From contig JACKML010000002.1 in NCBI GenBank assembly GCA_024235415.1, forward strand, positions 310,001-374,000: a stretch of 64,000 nt of DNA, written 5' to 3'. A program made the position numbers and the translations under genes. This DNA is from Chromatiaceae bacterium. Its GTDB lineage: Bacteria > Pseudomonadota > Gammaproteobacteria > Chromatiales > Chromatiaceae. The notes below the pieces were generated by a model that was not told the origin of the DNA, did not search any database, and worked only from the letters and a program-made list of their open reading frames with translations. Positions 23,781 to 33,438 of this stretch are shown one piece after another; the stretch's first letter is position 1, and every line of letters begins with the position of its first letter.

Positions 23781-26287
23781 TTCGCCGGACCGTCTCACCG
23801 CTGCTGCTGCGCGCCGGCCTGCGTCATCACATACGGCACCGCTGGCAGGCGCTGTTGGCGCTCGTTGGCGTCATGATGGGTGTCGCCGTCGTGATCGCCG
23901 TCGATCTCGCCAATGCAGCGGCCAGCGCGTCTTTCGCGCAGTCGGCCAGTCAGTTGCGCGGCGCGGCCACGCACCGGCTCATCGGCAGTCAGGGATACCT
24001 GCCGCAGGCGTTGTATACAGACCTGTTCACAACACCGGGGCACCCACCGATGGCACCGGTGATCAGCACCCGCGTGCGGGTCGAAGGATTGCCGGGCCGG
24101 TTTCGACTGATCGGTATCGACCCGCTTGCCGAAGGCTCCATGCGCCGCGACCTGAGCAGCGCGATCTCCGGCACCGACGATTTGCGGATCTGGCTGTCAC
24201 GGCCGGGCGTCGCAGCGCTCAGCACCTCTGCAGCCGACCACCTTGGCGTGACCATCGGCGATTCCCTGCCGATCCGCCACCAGGGCAACCCCTACAGGCT
24301 CGAGATCCTCGCTATCGGTGTCGACGACTCGCTGGCCAGCCGCGACCTGCTGGTAACCGACATTGCCACGGCGCAGGCGCTGAGCGGGATGCGCGAAACG
24401 ATCAGCCACATCGATCTCATCCTCGACGCGGCAGCCGAGGCATGGCTTGCCGGCAGGCTGCCCGCATCGGCCCGCCTGCTCAGCGTCAATGAGCAGACGC
24501 AGGGCATCGTCGGCCTGTCCGCGGCGTTCGAACTCAACCTGACAGCGATGAGTCTGCTCGCGATGCTGGTCGGCGCGTTCCTGATCTTCAACGCCCTCAG
24601 CCTGTCGATCGTGCAGCGCCGCAACCTGCTGGGACGCCTGCGCGCGCTCGGTGTCACAGGTGCACAGATCCACCACCTGATCGTGGCCGAGGCGATGGCA
24701 CTGGGCATCGTCGGCACGCTGCTCGGCAGCCTGCTGGGCATTGCCCTCGGCCAGGGCCTGACCACACTGGTCGCCGCCACCGTCAGTGAGCTGTACTACG
24801 ACGTGCCGGCAGATGCCCTGCAGCTGAACGCATGGTCCCTGGCCAAAGGCGCCCTGCTCGGTCTCGGTGGTACCGTGCTCGCGGCCTGGTTTCCGGCAAC
24901 GCAGGCCGCACGCACAGCCCCGCTGACCACGCTGTCGCGTGCCGCCCTGGAGCAATCGACGCGGCACCGGTTGCCGCGTCTTGGCATCGCCGGTGCGGTA
25001 ATGATGCCGGCCGGGCTGCTGCTGGCATTCGTGGCTCCCGGTGGTGTCATCGCCGGGTTCGCCGGTCTGTTCGTGGTGCTGCTGGGCGCCGCCCTGTTGA
25101 CGCCCCTGGCCCTGCACCTGGTACATGGTGCGCTCGACCGCCTGCCGATACGCGGCGTCTGGCGCATGGCCGCGCGCGACCTCGATCGTCACCTGTCGCG
25201 CCTGGGCACAGCGGGCGCCGCGCTGATGGTCGCCCTGGCCGCCAGCGTCGGTGTCGCAGTGATGGTCGAGAGCATGCGCAGCGCGGTCGGCGAATGGCTC
25301 GGCGACCTGCTCAGCGCCGACCTCTACATCGCCTCTGAGGCCTTCGATGACGCCGCCACGCTGCCACAGTCCATCGTCACCCAGGCGCCGCACCTGGCAC
25401 CGGTGAGTGCCGCAAGCTACTACCGCAACCGCACGCTGCACGACGGCAACCGGCGCATCACGCTGGTCGCCGCGGACCTGGCAGCACAATCCCGCACCGG
25501 CTTTGACTTCGTCGCACAGATCGATGGGGACTTGTGGCAGCGCTTCGCCAGCGGCGAAGTGCTGATTTCGGAGCCGTTTGCGCGGCGCTCAAAGCTAAAT
25601 CCTGGTGATGTGTTGCATCTGCCGACACCCGCTGGCGACGCCGGGTTCCCGGTGGCCGCCGTGTTTCGCGACTATGCGAGCGAGCACGGCCGTGTGTTCA
25701 TCGCACGACCACACTACCTGGCCCATTGGTCCGACACCGCAGTGAATACGGTGGCACTGTTTTCCGATCAGGGGGCAGCGGCGCTGCTACAGGCCGTCAG
25801 TGCGCAATTCGCCACCGAAGATGGCCTGGTGTTCACTGCCGCACGGGCGATCTACGACGAGTCGATGGCGGTGTTTGATCGCACCTTCCGTATCACCGAG
25901 GCGTTGCGACTGCTATCACTTCTGGTCGCTTTCGTCGGCATATTGAGCGCGCTGATGGCGGTGCAGCTCGAACGCCGGAAGGAATTCGCGGTGCTGCGCG
26001 CGCTGGGCCTTACCCGATGGCAACTGAGCCAGTTGATCGTCGTGGAATCCGCATTGATCGGTGTTCTCGCGGCACTGCTCGCGATCCCCGCCGGGCTGCT
26101 GATGGCCTGGGTGCTGACCGCCGCGATCCAGCTGCGCGCGTTTGGCTGGAGCATGCCGTTTGTGCTCGGTGCCACACCGCTCTGGTCCGCCCTGGCGCTG
26201 GGCACCGGCGCCGCCGTCCTGGCGGCCCTGTATCCCGCCTGGCGCGCCAGCATGCACGACCCTGCGCCGCAGTTGCGGGAGGACTGA
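23777..26287 (+). CDS. FtsX/MacB-like ABC permease, large duplicated form
   Basis: This 836-residue permease starts at GTG 23777, overlapping the ATPase stop. It has an N-terminal membrane helix (WQALLALVGVMMGVAVVIAV), a periplasmic domain, a first FtsX domain around residues 250-390, a central helix pair, a second periplasmic domain and a second FtsX domain at about 710-830. This duplicated architecture is the AttFG/YbbP-like class. With the ATPase and the following lipoprotein it resembles the Att-type three-part system. The substrate is not known. Confidence 0.9.
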   Translation: MIRRTVSPLLLRAGLRHHIRHRWQALLALVGVMMGVAVVIAVDLANAAASASFAQSASQLRGAATHRLIGSQGYLPQALYTDLFTTPGHPPMAPVISTRVRVEGLPGRFRLIGIDPLAEGSMRRDLSSAISGTDDLRIWLSRPGVAALSTSAADHLGVTIGDSLPIRHQGNPYRLEILAIGVDDSLASRDLLVTDIATAQALSGMRETISHIDLILDAAAEAWLAGRLPASARLLSVNEQTQGIVGLSAAFELNLTAMSLLAMLVGAFLIFNALSLSIVQRRNLLGRLRALGVTGAQIHHLIVAEAMALGIVGTLLGSLLGIALGQGLTTLVAATVSELYYDVPADALQLNAWSLAKGALLGLGGTVLAAWFPATQAARTAPLTTLSRAALEQSTRHRLPRLGIAGAVMMPAGLLLAFVAPGGVIAGFAGLFVVLLGAALLTPLALHLVHGALDRLPIRGVWRMAARDLDRHLSRLGTAGAALMVALAASVGVAVMVESMRSAVGEWLGDLLSADLYIASEAFDDAATLPQSIVTQAPHLAPVSAASYYRNRTLHDGNRRITLVAADLAAQSRTGFDFVAQIDGDLWQRFASGEVLISEPFARRSKLNPGDVLHLPTPAGDAGFPVAAVFRDYASEHGRVFIARPHYLAHWSDTAVNTVALFSDQGAAALLQAVSAQFATEDGLVFTAARAIYDESMAVFDRTFRITEALRLLSLLVAFVGILSALMAVQLERRKEFAVLRALGLTRWQLSQLIVVESALIGVLAALLAIPAGLLMAWVLTAAIQLRAFGWSMPFVLGATPLWSALALGTGAAVLAALYPAWRASMHDPAPQLRED

Positions 26288-26289
26288 AG

Positions 26290-27405
26290 GTGTTGCGCCT
26301 CTGCCTGCTGCTGATCGTGGTTCTTTGCGCCTGTGACCGGGAAGCCCCACCGGGCCGGGACACCGCGCAGACAGTGCCAATCGGCCAGGGGATGGGGATC
26401 GACCCCGATTCCGGCTTTGCCCGCGCCACGCTACCGCGTGCGTTCGAATTTCCTGCCGATCACGGGGCGCACCCGGCCTACGCGACCGAGTGGTGGTACT
26501 TCACCGGCAATCTGCATACTGACGACGACGCACGTTTCGGCTATCAGCTCACGCTGTTTCGCATCGGCCTCGTGCCCGGCGCGGCGGCCGACGATTCGGA
26601 CTGGCGGACCAGCCAGATCTACATGGGCCATCTGGCGATCAGTGATATCGGACAAGGCCTTCATCACAGCCGCGAACGCTTCAGCCGCGCCGCTGTCGGG
26701 CTGGCAGGCGCACAAAGCGACCCGTTACGGGTGTGGCTCGGGCCGTGGTCGATCGACGGCACGCCGGGTGGCACGTTCCCGATCCGGCTCAAAGCCGAAG
26801 ACAACGACATCGCGATCGCGCTCACCCTCGAACGCGGCGACCGGCCACGCGTGCTTCAGGGTGAGCAGGGCCTGTCGCGCAAGGGGGCCGCGCCCGGAAA
26901 CGCCTCGTACTATTACTCCCATACCCGGCTGCCGACACGCGGCGAGATCCGCATTGCAGACCGGCATTATCGGATCAGCGGCAACTCCTGGTTCGACCGT
27001 GAGTGGTCGAGTTCGGCACTGGCCGCTGACCAGGCCGGCTGGGACTGGTTCTCGCTACACCTGGACGATGGTCGCGACCTGATGTTCTACCGGATGCGTG
27101 GCAAAGATGGCGTGGCGCAGCGTTTCAGCAGCGGCGTGCTGGTCGACGCGGAAGGCACGACACACGCCTTGTCCCTGGACGGCGTGAAGTCCGAACCAAC
27201 ACGCACCTGGCAGGACGAGAACGGTGTTGCCTACCCGGTCGCATGGAACCTGTCGATTCCGCAGCATGCGCTCGAGCTGCACATCGAGGCGGCATTCGAC
27301 GACCAGGTGATGCGCCACACGGTGCGCTACTGGGAGGGTGCCGTCGTGGTCTCCGGCAGCCACAGCGGCACCGGCTACCTCGAATTGAGCGGTTACGCGA
27401 ATTGA
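26290..27405 (+). CDS. Lipocalin-like (CrtC/AttH family) lipoprotein
   Basis: This 371-residue protein starts at GTG 26290, two bases after the permease stop. The N-terminus LRLCLLLIVVLCAC is a lipoprotein signal with lipobox LCAC; the lipidated Cys is about residue 15. The mature protein shows the AttH/carotenoid-hydratase-like fold: YATEWWYFTGNL, YQLTLFRIGL and SGNSWFDREWSSS. In related clusters this protein is encoded with the ABC ATPase and permease seen just upstream. It may bind a hydrophobic substrate handled by the transporter. No carotenoid genes are nearby, so a carotenoid hydratase role is unlikely. Confidence 0.88.
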   Translation: MLRLCLLLIVVLCACDREAPPGRDTAQTVPIGQGMGIDPDSGFARATLPRAFEFPADHGAHPAYATEWWYFTGNLHTDDDARFGYQLTLFRIGLVPGAAADDSDWRTSQIYMGHLAISDIGQGLHHSRERFSRAAVGLAGAQSDPLRVWLGPWSIDGTPGGTFPIRLKAEDNDIAIALTLERGDRPRVLQGEQGLSRKGAAPGNASYYYSHTRLPTRGEIRIADRHYRISGNSWFDREWSSSALAADQAGWDWFSLHLDDGRDLMFYRMRGKDGVAQRFSSGVLVDAEGTTHALSLDGVKSEPTRTWQDENGVAYPVAWNLSIPQHALELHIEAAFDDQVMRHTVRYWEGAVVVSGSHSGTGYLELSGYAN

Positions 27406-27450
27406 TTGATGGCCACGAGGGCGCTCGGCACACGCTCGGTGCAGGCCGTT

Positions 27451-29031
27451 CTATCGCGCCAGCCGCTGTCGCAGCGCCGCGATCGGCGGATCACTGTCTG
27501 GCCGGACGGTAATGGCACAGTGGATCTCGGCATCCGACAGCGGTTCACGCATGGTGAGCTGGCGCTCCAGAACCAGGAGGTCCGCATCCGACACGTTGTC
27601 CGGCTGGTTCCTGCGTTTGAGGATGCGTTGACGCAGCACCTCGATAGGCGCGTCACAATCCAGGATCAGGAATGGCGCCTGAAGGTCCGCCGCGAGGTCG
27701 CTGAACTTCGCCCGTTGTGCAGCATGCAGAAAGGTCGCATCGACGACCGCGATATAACCGGCTTCGATCACGCTGCGCGCCAGTTCGGCAAGGCGCGCAT
27801 AGGTGCGCCGGGTCAGGTCAGGCGAATAGGCCCCGCGCGCGGTCGCGTCCTCGCGCGCATCGACGCCAAGCAGACGTTTGCGCTCGACATCGGAGCGCAC
27901 GCATAGCGCCGGCAAGGGGCCGGTCAGGGCCGCACTGTGGAAGCTCTTGCCGCTGCCGGACAGGCCATAGGTGATGATCAGCGCACCACGCCGCATCACG
28001 GTCAGTCGCTCAGCCAACGCGAGGTAACTGGCCAGTTCGATCTCGACCATCCGGCGCTCCTGCACCGACAGCTCCTGCTGCCCGCGAATTGCCGCGATCT
28101 TGGCCCGCACCATCGCCCGGTAGACCTCGTAGAACCGCAGCACCGCAAGTCCCTCGTAGTCACCCGTGGCCTGCAGGTAATGATCGAGGAAACCGTAGGC
28201 CAATGCAGCGCGCCCACCATGGTGCAGGTCCATCGTCAGGAAGGCGACATCGTTGACGGTATCGATCCAACGCAGACCCGGATTGAACTCGATCGCATCG
28301 AACACGACGGGCTCGCCATCGATCAGGGCGACGTTGCCCAGGTGCAGATCACCGTGGCACTCGCGCACATGGCCCGAGGTCTTTCGTTGACGCAGCGTCA
28401 CGGTCAGGCGTGCGTACTGCTCCTGTGTCCAGGACCGCAGCCCGGCAAGTGGCGAGTGAGGACTACCGGCCAGGGCCGAGATCTGATCGAAGTTGTCCTG
28501 CATCGGCGCCAGTGCGATCTCAGGGCTGCCATAGGACGCCGAGTCGGGACTCACCGCCGCGCCAGCGTGAAACCCGGCGACGCATTGCGCGAGGCGCTCC
28601 ATCAGCGGCGGCGTCAATTGCGCCGCCAGATTGGACAGGATGGCGTCCGGATCGAAGCGTCGCATCACCACAGCCCAGTCGATAACCTGACCGCCGCCGT
28701 CCAACCGTGGCGCCTCGACCGAGCCGGTGATCGGCAACACCTCCAGATAGAGCTCAGGTGCCAGACGCCGGTTCAGGCGCAGTTCTTCGCGGCAGGCCTG
28801 TTCGCGCGCCTGCAGACTGACGAAGTCGAGAAAGCCCAGGTCGAGGGGCTTCTTGATCTTGTAGGCCAGGTCGCCGGCCAGAACGACACTGGAGATATGC
28901 GTATCGATTCGCCGGCGGTCAGCACCGCCCTGCGGCCATTGAACCGTGTCCATCAGCGCCTGGATCAGGGCTTCGTGCTGTTCGGGCGTCTCTATGGCCA
29001 CCGATTGTTTCCTTGGAGGCTGCACGGGCAT
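27451..29031 (-). CDS. Fusion of aminoglycoside-phosphotransferase-like and AAA (P-loop kinase) domains
   Basis: This 526-residue protein has two parts. Residues 1-330 form an APH/kinase-like domain: GDLAYKIKKPLDLGFLDF, then the catalytic-loop-like ECHGDLHLGNVALIDGEPVV and FDAIEFNPGLRWIDTVNDVA. Residues 340-526 form a P-loop domain of the AAA_33/zeta-toxin type with Walker A GLSGSGKSFHS. This two-domain family is common in proteobacteria but has no established substrate. It is probably a cytoplasmic metabolite kinase and there is no reason to call it a resistance gene. It is convergent with the lipoprotein gene. Confidence 0.88.
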   Translation of the reverse strand: MPVQPPRKQSVAIETPEQHEALIQALMDTVQWPQGGADRRRIDTHISSVVLAGDLAYKIKKPLDLGFLDFVSLQAREQACREELRLNRRLAPELYLEVLPITGSVEAPRLDGGGQVIDWAVVMRRFDPDAILSNLAAQLTPPLMERLAQCVAGFHAGAAVSPDSASYGSPEIALAPMQDNFDQISALAGSPHSPLAGLRSWTQEQYARLTVTLRQRKTSGHVRECHGDLHLGNVALIDGEPVVFDAIEFNPGLRWIDTVNDVAFLTMDLHHGGRAALAYGFLDHYLQATGDYEGLAVLRFYEVYRAMVRAKIAAIRGQQELSVQERRMVEIELASYLALAERLTVMRRGALIITYGLSGSGKSFHSAALTGPLPALCVRSDVERKRLLGVDAREDATARGAYSPDLTRRTYARLAELARSVIEAGYIAVVDATFLHAAQRAKFSDLAADLQAPFLILDCDAPIEVLRQRILKRRNQPDNVSDADLLVLERQLTMREPLSDAEIHCAITVRPDSDPPIAALRQRLAR

Positions 29032-29150
29032 GTTTACCGACCGGCATCAATGAGCAACATATCACCCATTCGCGTAAATTGTCGGTCGATACCCGGCACA
29101 AACACGCCTGTTCACCGTAGCTGTCCACGGCAAAGTATTGCGATCTCGCA

Positions 29151-29178
29151 TTGTCAATCAACGGCCGCACTGCATAAA
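29151..29178 (+). promoter_or_regulatory. Sigma-70-like promoter for the methyltransferase gene
   Basis: TTGTCA at 29151-29156 and CATAAA at 29173-29178, 16 bases apart, match 5/6 and 4/6 of the consensus boxes. The gene's GGGAG ribosome site follows at 29193-29197. Confidence 0.5.
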
Positions 29179-29207
29179 CTGCCGAAAAAAATGGGAGCCT
29201 GATTGAC

Positions 29208-29924
29208 ATGATGCAGATAGCGCGCGACGGCGAGCTGCCGCGCTCATCCGATTTCGACCAGATTGGCAAACTGCTGCCGCTCGACGGTGCGCGCCTGCTG
29301 GAGCTGGGGTGTGGGGCGGCATTCACGACGCGCCGTCTCGCCGAATCCTTCCCACTGCGAGAAATCGTCGCGATGGAGGTGGACCGTATCCAGCACGAGA
29401 AAAACCTGCTGATCCCGGATCTGCCCAATGTGAATTTCGTCTACGGTGGCGCCCAGGCGATCGACCTGCCGGACGCGTCGGTGGATGCCGTGATCATGCT
29501 CAAATCGCTGCACCACGTTCCCGTCGAAGACATGGATGCCGCGTTTCTGGAGATCGCACGCGTGCTTCGGCAAGGCGGATTGGCCTACATCTCCGAACCG
29601 GTCTATGCCGGTGACTTCAACGACATCCTGCGTCTGTTCAACGACGAGAAAGCGGTCCGTGAAGCTGCGTTTGCGGCCACCCGGCGAGCAGTGGATTCCG
29701 GCCTGTTCGAGTTGCAGCAGGAGGTCCATTTTTTCAGCACGACGCGATTCGAGGGTTTCGAGGAATTCGAGCGCCGCATCATCGGCGCTACCCATTCGGA
29801 TTTTGACATCGACGATGCCCTGTACGAGACCGTGAAACAGCGGTTTCTGCCGCACATCGACAGCGACGGCATTGCCGAGTTTCTCACCCCGTTGAGGGCT
29901 GACCTGTTGCGCAAGCCGGATTGA
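29208..29924 (+). CDS. Class I SAM-dependent methyltransferase
   Basis: This 238-residue protein has the SAM-binding motif I LLELGCGAAFTTRRLAE at about residue 30, an acidic residue after the second strand (VAMEVDRIQ) and a post-motif region DLPDASVDAVIMLKSLHHVP, as in methyltransferase 11-type enzymes. The substrate cannot be read from the sequence. It is a single gene between the divergent kinase fusion and the SixA-like gene. Confidence 0.85.
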   Translation: MMQIARDGELPRSSDFDQIGKLLPLDGARLLELGCGAAFTTRRLAESFPLREIVAMEVDRIQHEKNLLIPDLPNVNFVYGGAQAIDLPDASVDAVIMLKSLHHVPVEDMDAAFLEIARVLRQGGLAYISEPVYAGDFNDILRLFNDEKAVREAAFAATRRAVDSGLFELQQEVHFFSTTRFEGFEEFERRIIGATHSDFDIDDALYETVKQRFLPHIDSDGIAEFLTPLRADLLRKPD

Positions 29925-30051
29925 ACGACGCACCCGGTCGGCAGACCGGAACCCCGACCACCCTGGCTGACACAGGCAACATGCGAATGCGGTCCGCATG
30001 CGACCGCTGTGTTAGCGTATCCGTCACTGACGTCCACACGGAACGCCGACA

Positions 30052-30561
30052 ATGCTCAGCCTGATCCTGTTTCGCCACGGAAAATCCGACTGGGACAGTC
30101 CTTACAGCAACGACCATGAGCGGCCGCTGACCGGTCGCGGCAGGGACGCGGCGCGCTGCATGGGGCGCATGCTCAGCAAGACCCGACAGATTCCCGGACT
30201 CGCCGTCAGCTCTTCGGCGACACGCGCTCGCGACACCTTGCACCTGGCCGCCCGCGCCGGCCACTGGAAATGCGAGATGCGAATCGACAGCGCGCTGTAC
30301 GAGAGCTCGGCTGCCGCCATGCTCAGCTGGATCAAGGGCCTGGAAGATGCCCCTGAGTGCCTGCTGCTCACCGGCCACGAACCCACGTGGTCCGACCTCG
30401 CCGGCCGCCTCGTCGGCAAGGCACTGATCCGCGTCCCAACCGGCGCAATGCTGCGCATCGATCTCGAAATCGAGACCTGGCAGCAGATCGAGTTCGGGGT
30501 CGGCGAACTGCGCTGGCTTCTGCCGCCGAAGATGGTCTGCAGCGGCAAGAACGGCAAGTGA
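30052..30561 (+). CDS. SixA-like histidine phosphatase
   Basis: This 169-residue protein begins MLSLILFRHGKSDWDSPY with the RHG catalytic motif of the histidine phosphatase superfamily. The second catalytic His is in LLLTGHEPTWSDLAGRL. It resembles SixA, which removes phosphate from His-containing phosphotransfer domains and from the nitrogen PTS protein NPr. No phosphorelay gene is adjacent, so the target is unknown. Confidence 0.85.
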   Translation: MLSLILFRHGKSDWDSPYSNDHERPLTGRGRDAARCMGRMLSKTRQIPGLAVSSSATRARDTLHLAARAGHWKCEMRIDSALYESSAAAMLSWIKGLEDAPECLLLTGHEPTWSDLAGRLVGKALIRVPTGAMLRIDLEIETWQQIEFGVGELRWLLPPKMVCSGKNGK

Positions 30562-30622
30562 CGAAGCCCACCGCCGATCGCACCATCAAGGTCATCCAAT
30601 ACCGGCGTTGACGGTCGGAAAC

Positions 30623-30639
30623 GGGGCCGTTGCGGCCCC
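30623..30639. terminator. Hairpin between convergent genes
   Basis: GGGGCCG and CGGCCCC form a perfect 7-base stem around TTG, between the convergent sixA-like and ydbL-like genes. It may act as a terminator from either side, but neither side has a good T-run. Confidence 0.4.
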
Positions 30640-30661
30640 GCTTCGGTGTTTCAGCCGCCGG

Positions 30662-31273
30662 TCAGCGTTGCCGCCAACCGCCGCTGGCGTCCTGCAGCCA
30701 GTAACCGGGCAAAGCCTCCTGCGTCCACACCTTGGCAAAGGTGCTGCGCACCTCGGCCTCCCATTCCGGATGGCCATTCGCGCGGGCGATCTCGCTGTAC
30801 AACTTGGCGCGGTCGGCATTCTCGTCCGCCACCAGCTTTTTCACCTGGTTGCGTTCGCCCAGTGCGGCGGCGTTGAGGTCACGTATCGTGACCGAGCCCT
30901 TGTTGTCGAACCCGACCACCCCGCTGCGATAGAACGGTGCCAGGCTGGACTGGCGTTTCTGCATACTGGCGCGGATCGCACTGATTGCGGCAGTGTTGAT
31001 ATTGATATCGGCCTGCGCGGCCTGGGCCGGCGCCACCAGCGCCTCCATCATCACCCCGAACGCGATGGCCAGCGGGTGTCCCTGCGGCGTGTAAGACTGC
31101 TTTTCATCGGGCTTGGCCGGCGGCGCCGGCTCCTGCGGTTCGCTCTTGAGCACGTCGCGCACGATGGTGCGTGCCGCCTCCTCCGCGGCCGCCGCGGGAA
31201 AATAGATATTGATCGTGACACAGGCCGTCAACGCCAATGCCATCAGTGGAAACCCGATAATCCTGTTCAACAT
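30662..31273 (-). CDS. YnbE-YdbL fusion lipoprotein (DUF1318)
   Basis: This 203-residue protein starts at MLNRIIGFPLMALALTACVT with lipobox LTAC; Cys18 would be lipidated. Residues 19-42 (VTINIYFPAAAAEEAARTIV) resemble the short lipoprotein YnbE, which extends the beta-structure of YdbH at the outer membrane. Residues about 90-203 match YdbL/DUF1318 (INTAAISAIRASMQKRQ, ending GYWLQDASGGWRQR). Between them a segment at about 68-88 (LAIAFGVMMEALVAPAQAAQ) looks like a signal peptide left inside the fusion. E. coli encodes YnbE and YdbL as separate proteins. The gene follows ydbH with 17 bases between them. Confidence 0.8.
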   Translation of the reverse strand: MLNRIIGFPLMALALTACVTINIYFPAAAAEEAARTIVRDVLKSEPQEPAPPAKPDEKQSYTPQGHPLAIAFGVMMEALVAPAQAAQADININTAAISAIRASMQKRQSSLAPFYRSGVVGFDNKGSVTIRDLNAAALGERNQVKKLVADENADRAKLYSEIARANGHPEWEAEVRSTFAKVWTQEALPGYWLQDASGGWRQR

Positions 31274-31290
31274 GCCTCTTCCCGCCCCGA

Positions 31291-33411
31291 TCATTTGATC
31301 TGTGCCCCTTCGACCTGAATCTGTTGCAAGCGTTCCACCAGGTCTTTCCACGCGACGCTGCGGTTGCGCCCGATCACGTCGATTCTGGGCAGACCTGAAC
31401 CCTTCACAAGGTAATAGCCACCATCCGGTCGCGCAAGCCCGTCGAGGTCCGCGACACTGCCGTGCAGCAGTATCCGCAGGTCGATCCGGTCGTAACGAAA
31501 CTCGTCGAAAACCCGCAGCACCGTGGCCGACAGCCCGGCCGGCACACCGCTGCCAAGCTCGGTCAGGTTCTCCACCGCTCGCTGGCTGATTCTGTGACGC
31601 GAATCATCGTTTGGTGGTGTTCGCAGGTGCAGGTTGAAGCGGTCGGGCTGCCACCCCACCAGCTGGATATCCTGCATGTCGGCATCCAGCCTGCCCTCGA
31701 TGCGGCCGAACTTGAAGGTCTCCGTCAGCGCCTCGAGTTCAAGCCCGCGCATGGTCGCGTCTGCCTGCAGCACCGGCACCGTACCGAGCGGATCCTGGAT
31801 GCTCAGCCCTCTGACCTCGATACGACCGCCGAATGCACTGAATTCGAGGCCGCCACCGACACTGAACAGGCCGTCGGCATAACGCAGTTCGCGCAGCTGA
31901 GCACCCAGGATGCCGTTGAACGGCGGCCACTCCAGGGTCCGGGTCAGCTGCTCCAGCGAGACATCGCGCAACGAGGCGCTGGCCTGCCACGTCGGCCTGG
32001 CACCGGCGATCAGTGCGCCGCTCAGGGCAAAGCGATCGAGCGCGATCGAACCGCCCAGCACCGGCACCACGACCGGCTCCACCAGGTCGATGCGATCGGC
32101 GGCGAAGCGAACCCGGATGTCGAAGGCACCGGTGGGAATCCTGTAGATACTGGCACCGGCGATAGCGAGCCGTGATACCGGTACCACCTTGCTGCGGTCC
32201 CAGCCGATGCTGCCGTCTGTGTTATCGAGGCCAAAGCGGCCCTGCCGGTCCTCCAGGGCGAGGCCTTTGATCTCCAGGCCCGCCTGATCCATGCCCTGTT
32301 TGTCGAAGTGCAGGACCAGACCGACGCGACCTGCCACCTGCAGGTCGTCCGCCGCTGTGCCGATCAGGAACGGCTGCAGCAGACGTCCGTACAGCCGGCC
32401 GGCATCGTCACTGTGCATCGCGATGGTCAGATCCTGCGGCGAGAGCTCAGGCCCCAGAAACCAGCCGGTCGCAGAGACGCCTGCGGTTCCCGCCAGCTCA
32501 AGCGACCCTCCGTCGATCTGCAGGCGCGCCTGTTGTGGCGACCAGCTGCCCGAGAGTGTGGCTGTCAGCGGCCCGTCACCGGCGTCGAGAAACAGCGGCT
32601 CTGCGTAGAGCGCGCCGGTTGGCCAGCCCAGCATGGCATCGAAGCGCCATACAGTCTTGCGCACCCGTCCTTTCAGTTCGGCTTTGACGACGATCTTCTC
32701 CGCCGCCTGCGTCCCATCGGGTGACGCATAGGCAAGCTGATCGAACACCAGGTCAGCATCAACGGATGTCAGCCCGGCCGGGTCACCCGCCAGCTTGACC
32801 AGGCCGCTGGTACGCCCCTGTATTCCCCAGTCGGATGGCAACGCGAGCTGTCCACTCAGGGCCGCCAGTTGCGCGATCGCCGTGCGATTGGGGCGGACCC
32901 GCGCCGACCAGACGCCGTCATCGGCCAGCAGTTCGAGCGCCACCTCGCCCCGTGCGACGGACAACCGTGGAATCGTGATCTGCAGACGGCCATCGTCGGT
33001 GTAACTGCCCTGCCAGCTGGCATCCTGTGCCTGGATCGGTGACGCCTCCAGCCGCAGCCGCCCATCGTCACAGGCCCAGGCAGATGCATGTCGCTGAACG
33101 GGGCATTCGAGCCTGAGCCCCTTGAGGCTTCCATGGTCATCCGGCAGTACGAGGTTCGCCACCGTGATCGCGACCGCGAAGTGATCGGCAGTGGATTCGC
33201 TCAGGCTGATTGCGAGGCCGTCGGCACGCCACCCTTCGCCCTCGATATCCTCTATCGAGAACGCGAGTTCGATTGCTGCAATACCGGCCGCACTCAGCAT
33301 GCTGAGTACGGCAACGGCCAGCAGCCGGCACAACGGGCTACCGACTTTCAACAGGCGACGGGCGAAGCGGTTCACCTGTCTGAATGTGCGTCGCGCGGCC
33401 GGTGGCGTCAA
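31291..33411 (-). CDS. ydbH: YdbH-like intermembrane lipid-transport bridge protein
   Basis: This 706-residue AsmA-like protein has an N-terminal membrane anchor (LCRLLAVAVLSMLSAAGIAA) followed by a long repetitive beta-strand region typical of bridge-like proteins of the periplasm. The C-terminal part matches the YdbH (DctA-YdbH) domain: QRAVENLTELGSGVPAGLSA followed by FDEFRYDRIDLRILLHGSVADLDG. In E. coli, YdbH (879 residues) works with YnbE and YdbL in glycerophospholipid transport to the outer membrane. The downstream gene here supplies both partner domains. It begins 27 bases after prpF and may be co-transcribed with the prp operon by read-through. Confidence 0.85.
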   Translation of the reverse strand: MTPPAARRTFRQVNRFARRLLKVGSPLCRLLAVAVLSMLSAAGIAAIELAFSIEDIEGEGWRADGLAISLSESTADHFAVAITVANLVLPDDHGSLKGLRLECPVQRHASAWACDDGRLRLEASPIQAQDASWQGSYTDDGRLQITIPRLSVARGEVALELLADDGVWSARVRPNRTAIAQLAALSGQLALPSDWGIQGRTSGLVKLAGDPAGLTSVDADLVFDQLAYASPDGTQAAEKIVVKAELKGRVRKTVWRFDAMLGWPTGALYAEPLFLDAGDGPLTATLSGSWSPQQARLQIDGGSLELAGTAGVSATGWFLGPELSPQDLTIAMHSDDAGRLYGRLLQPFLIGTAADDLQVAGRVGLVLHFDKQGMDQAGLEIKGLALEDRQGRFGLDNTDGSIGWDRSKVVPVSRLAIAGASIYRIPTGAFDIRVRFAADRIDLVEPVVVPVLGGSIALDRFALSGALIAGARPTWQASASLRDVSLEQLTRTLEWPPFNGILGAQLRELRYADGLFSVGGGLEFSAFGGRIEVRGLSIQDPLGTVPVLQADATMRGLELEALTETFKFGRIEGRLDADMQDIQLVGWQPDRFNLHLRTPPNDDSRHRISQRAVENLTELGSGVPAGLSATVLRVFDEFRYDRIDLRILLHGSVADLDGLARPDGGYYLVKGSGLPRIDVIGRNRSVAWKDLVERLQQIQVEGAQIK

Positions 33412-33438
33412 GGGCGCCGCCCCGGCCGGTACGCGGGT

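Noticed and set aside
24197..25489. 430-codon minus-strand frame opposite the FtsX-like permease
   Set aside because: Gln/Arg/Gly-rich antisense shadow; the permease has clear membrane helices and coupled neighbours.
26290..27405. Carotenoid 1,2-hydratase
   Set aside because: The CrtC-like fold is present, but the lipobox and the linked ABC genes fit the AttH-type lipoprotein, and no carotenoid genes are nearby.
27451..29031. Aminoglycoside resistance gene
   Set aside because: The APH-like domain is fused to a P-loop kinase domain and belongs to a widespread uncharacterised family; nothing points to drug resistance.
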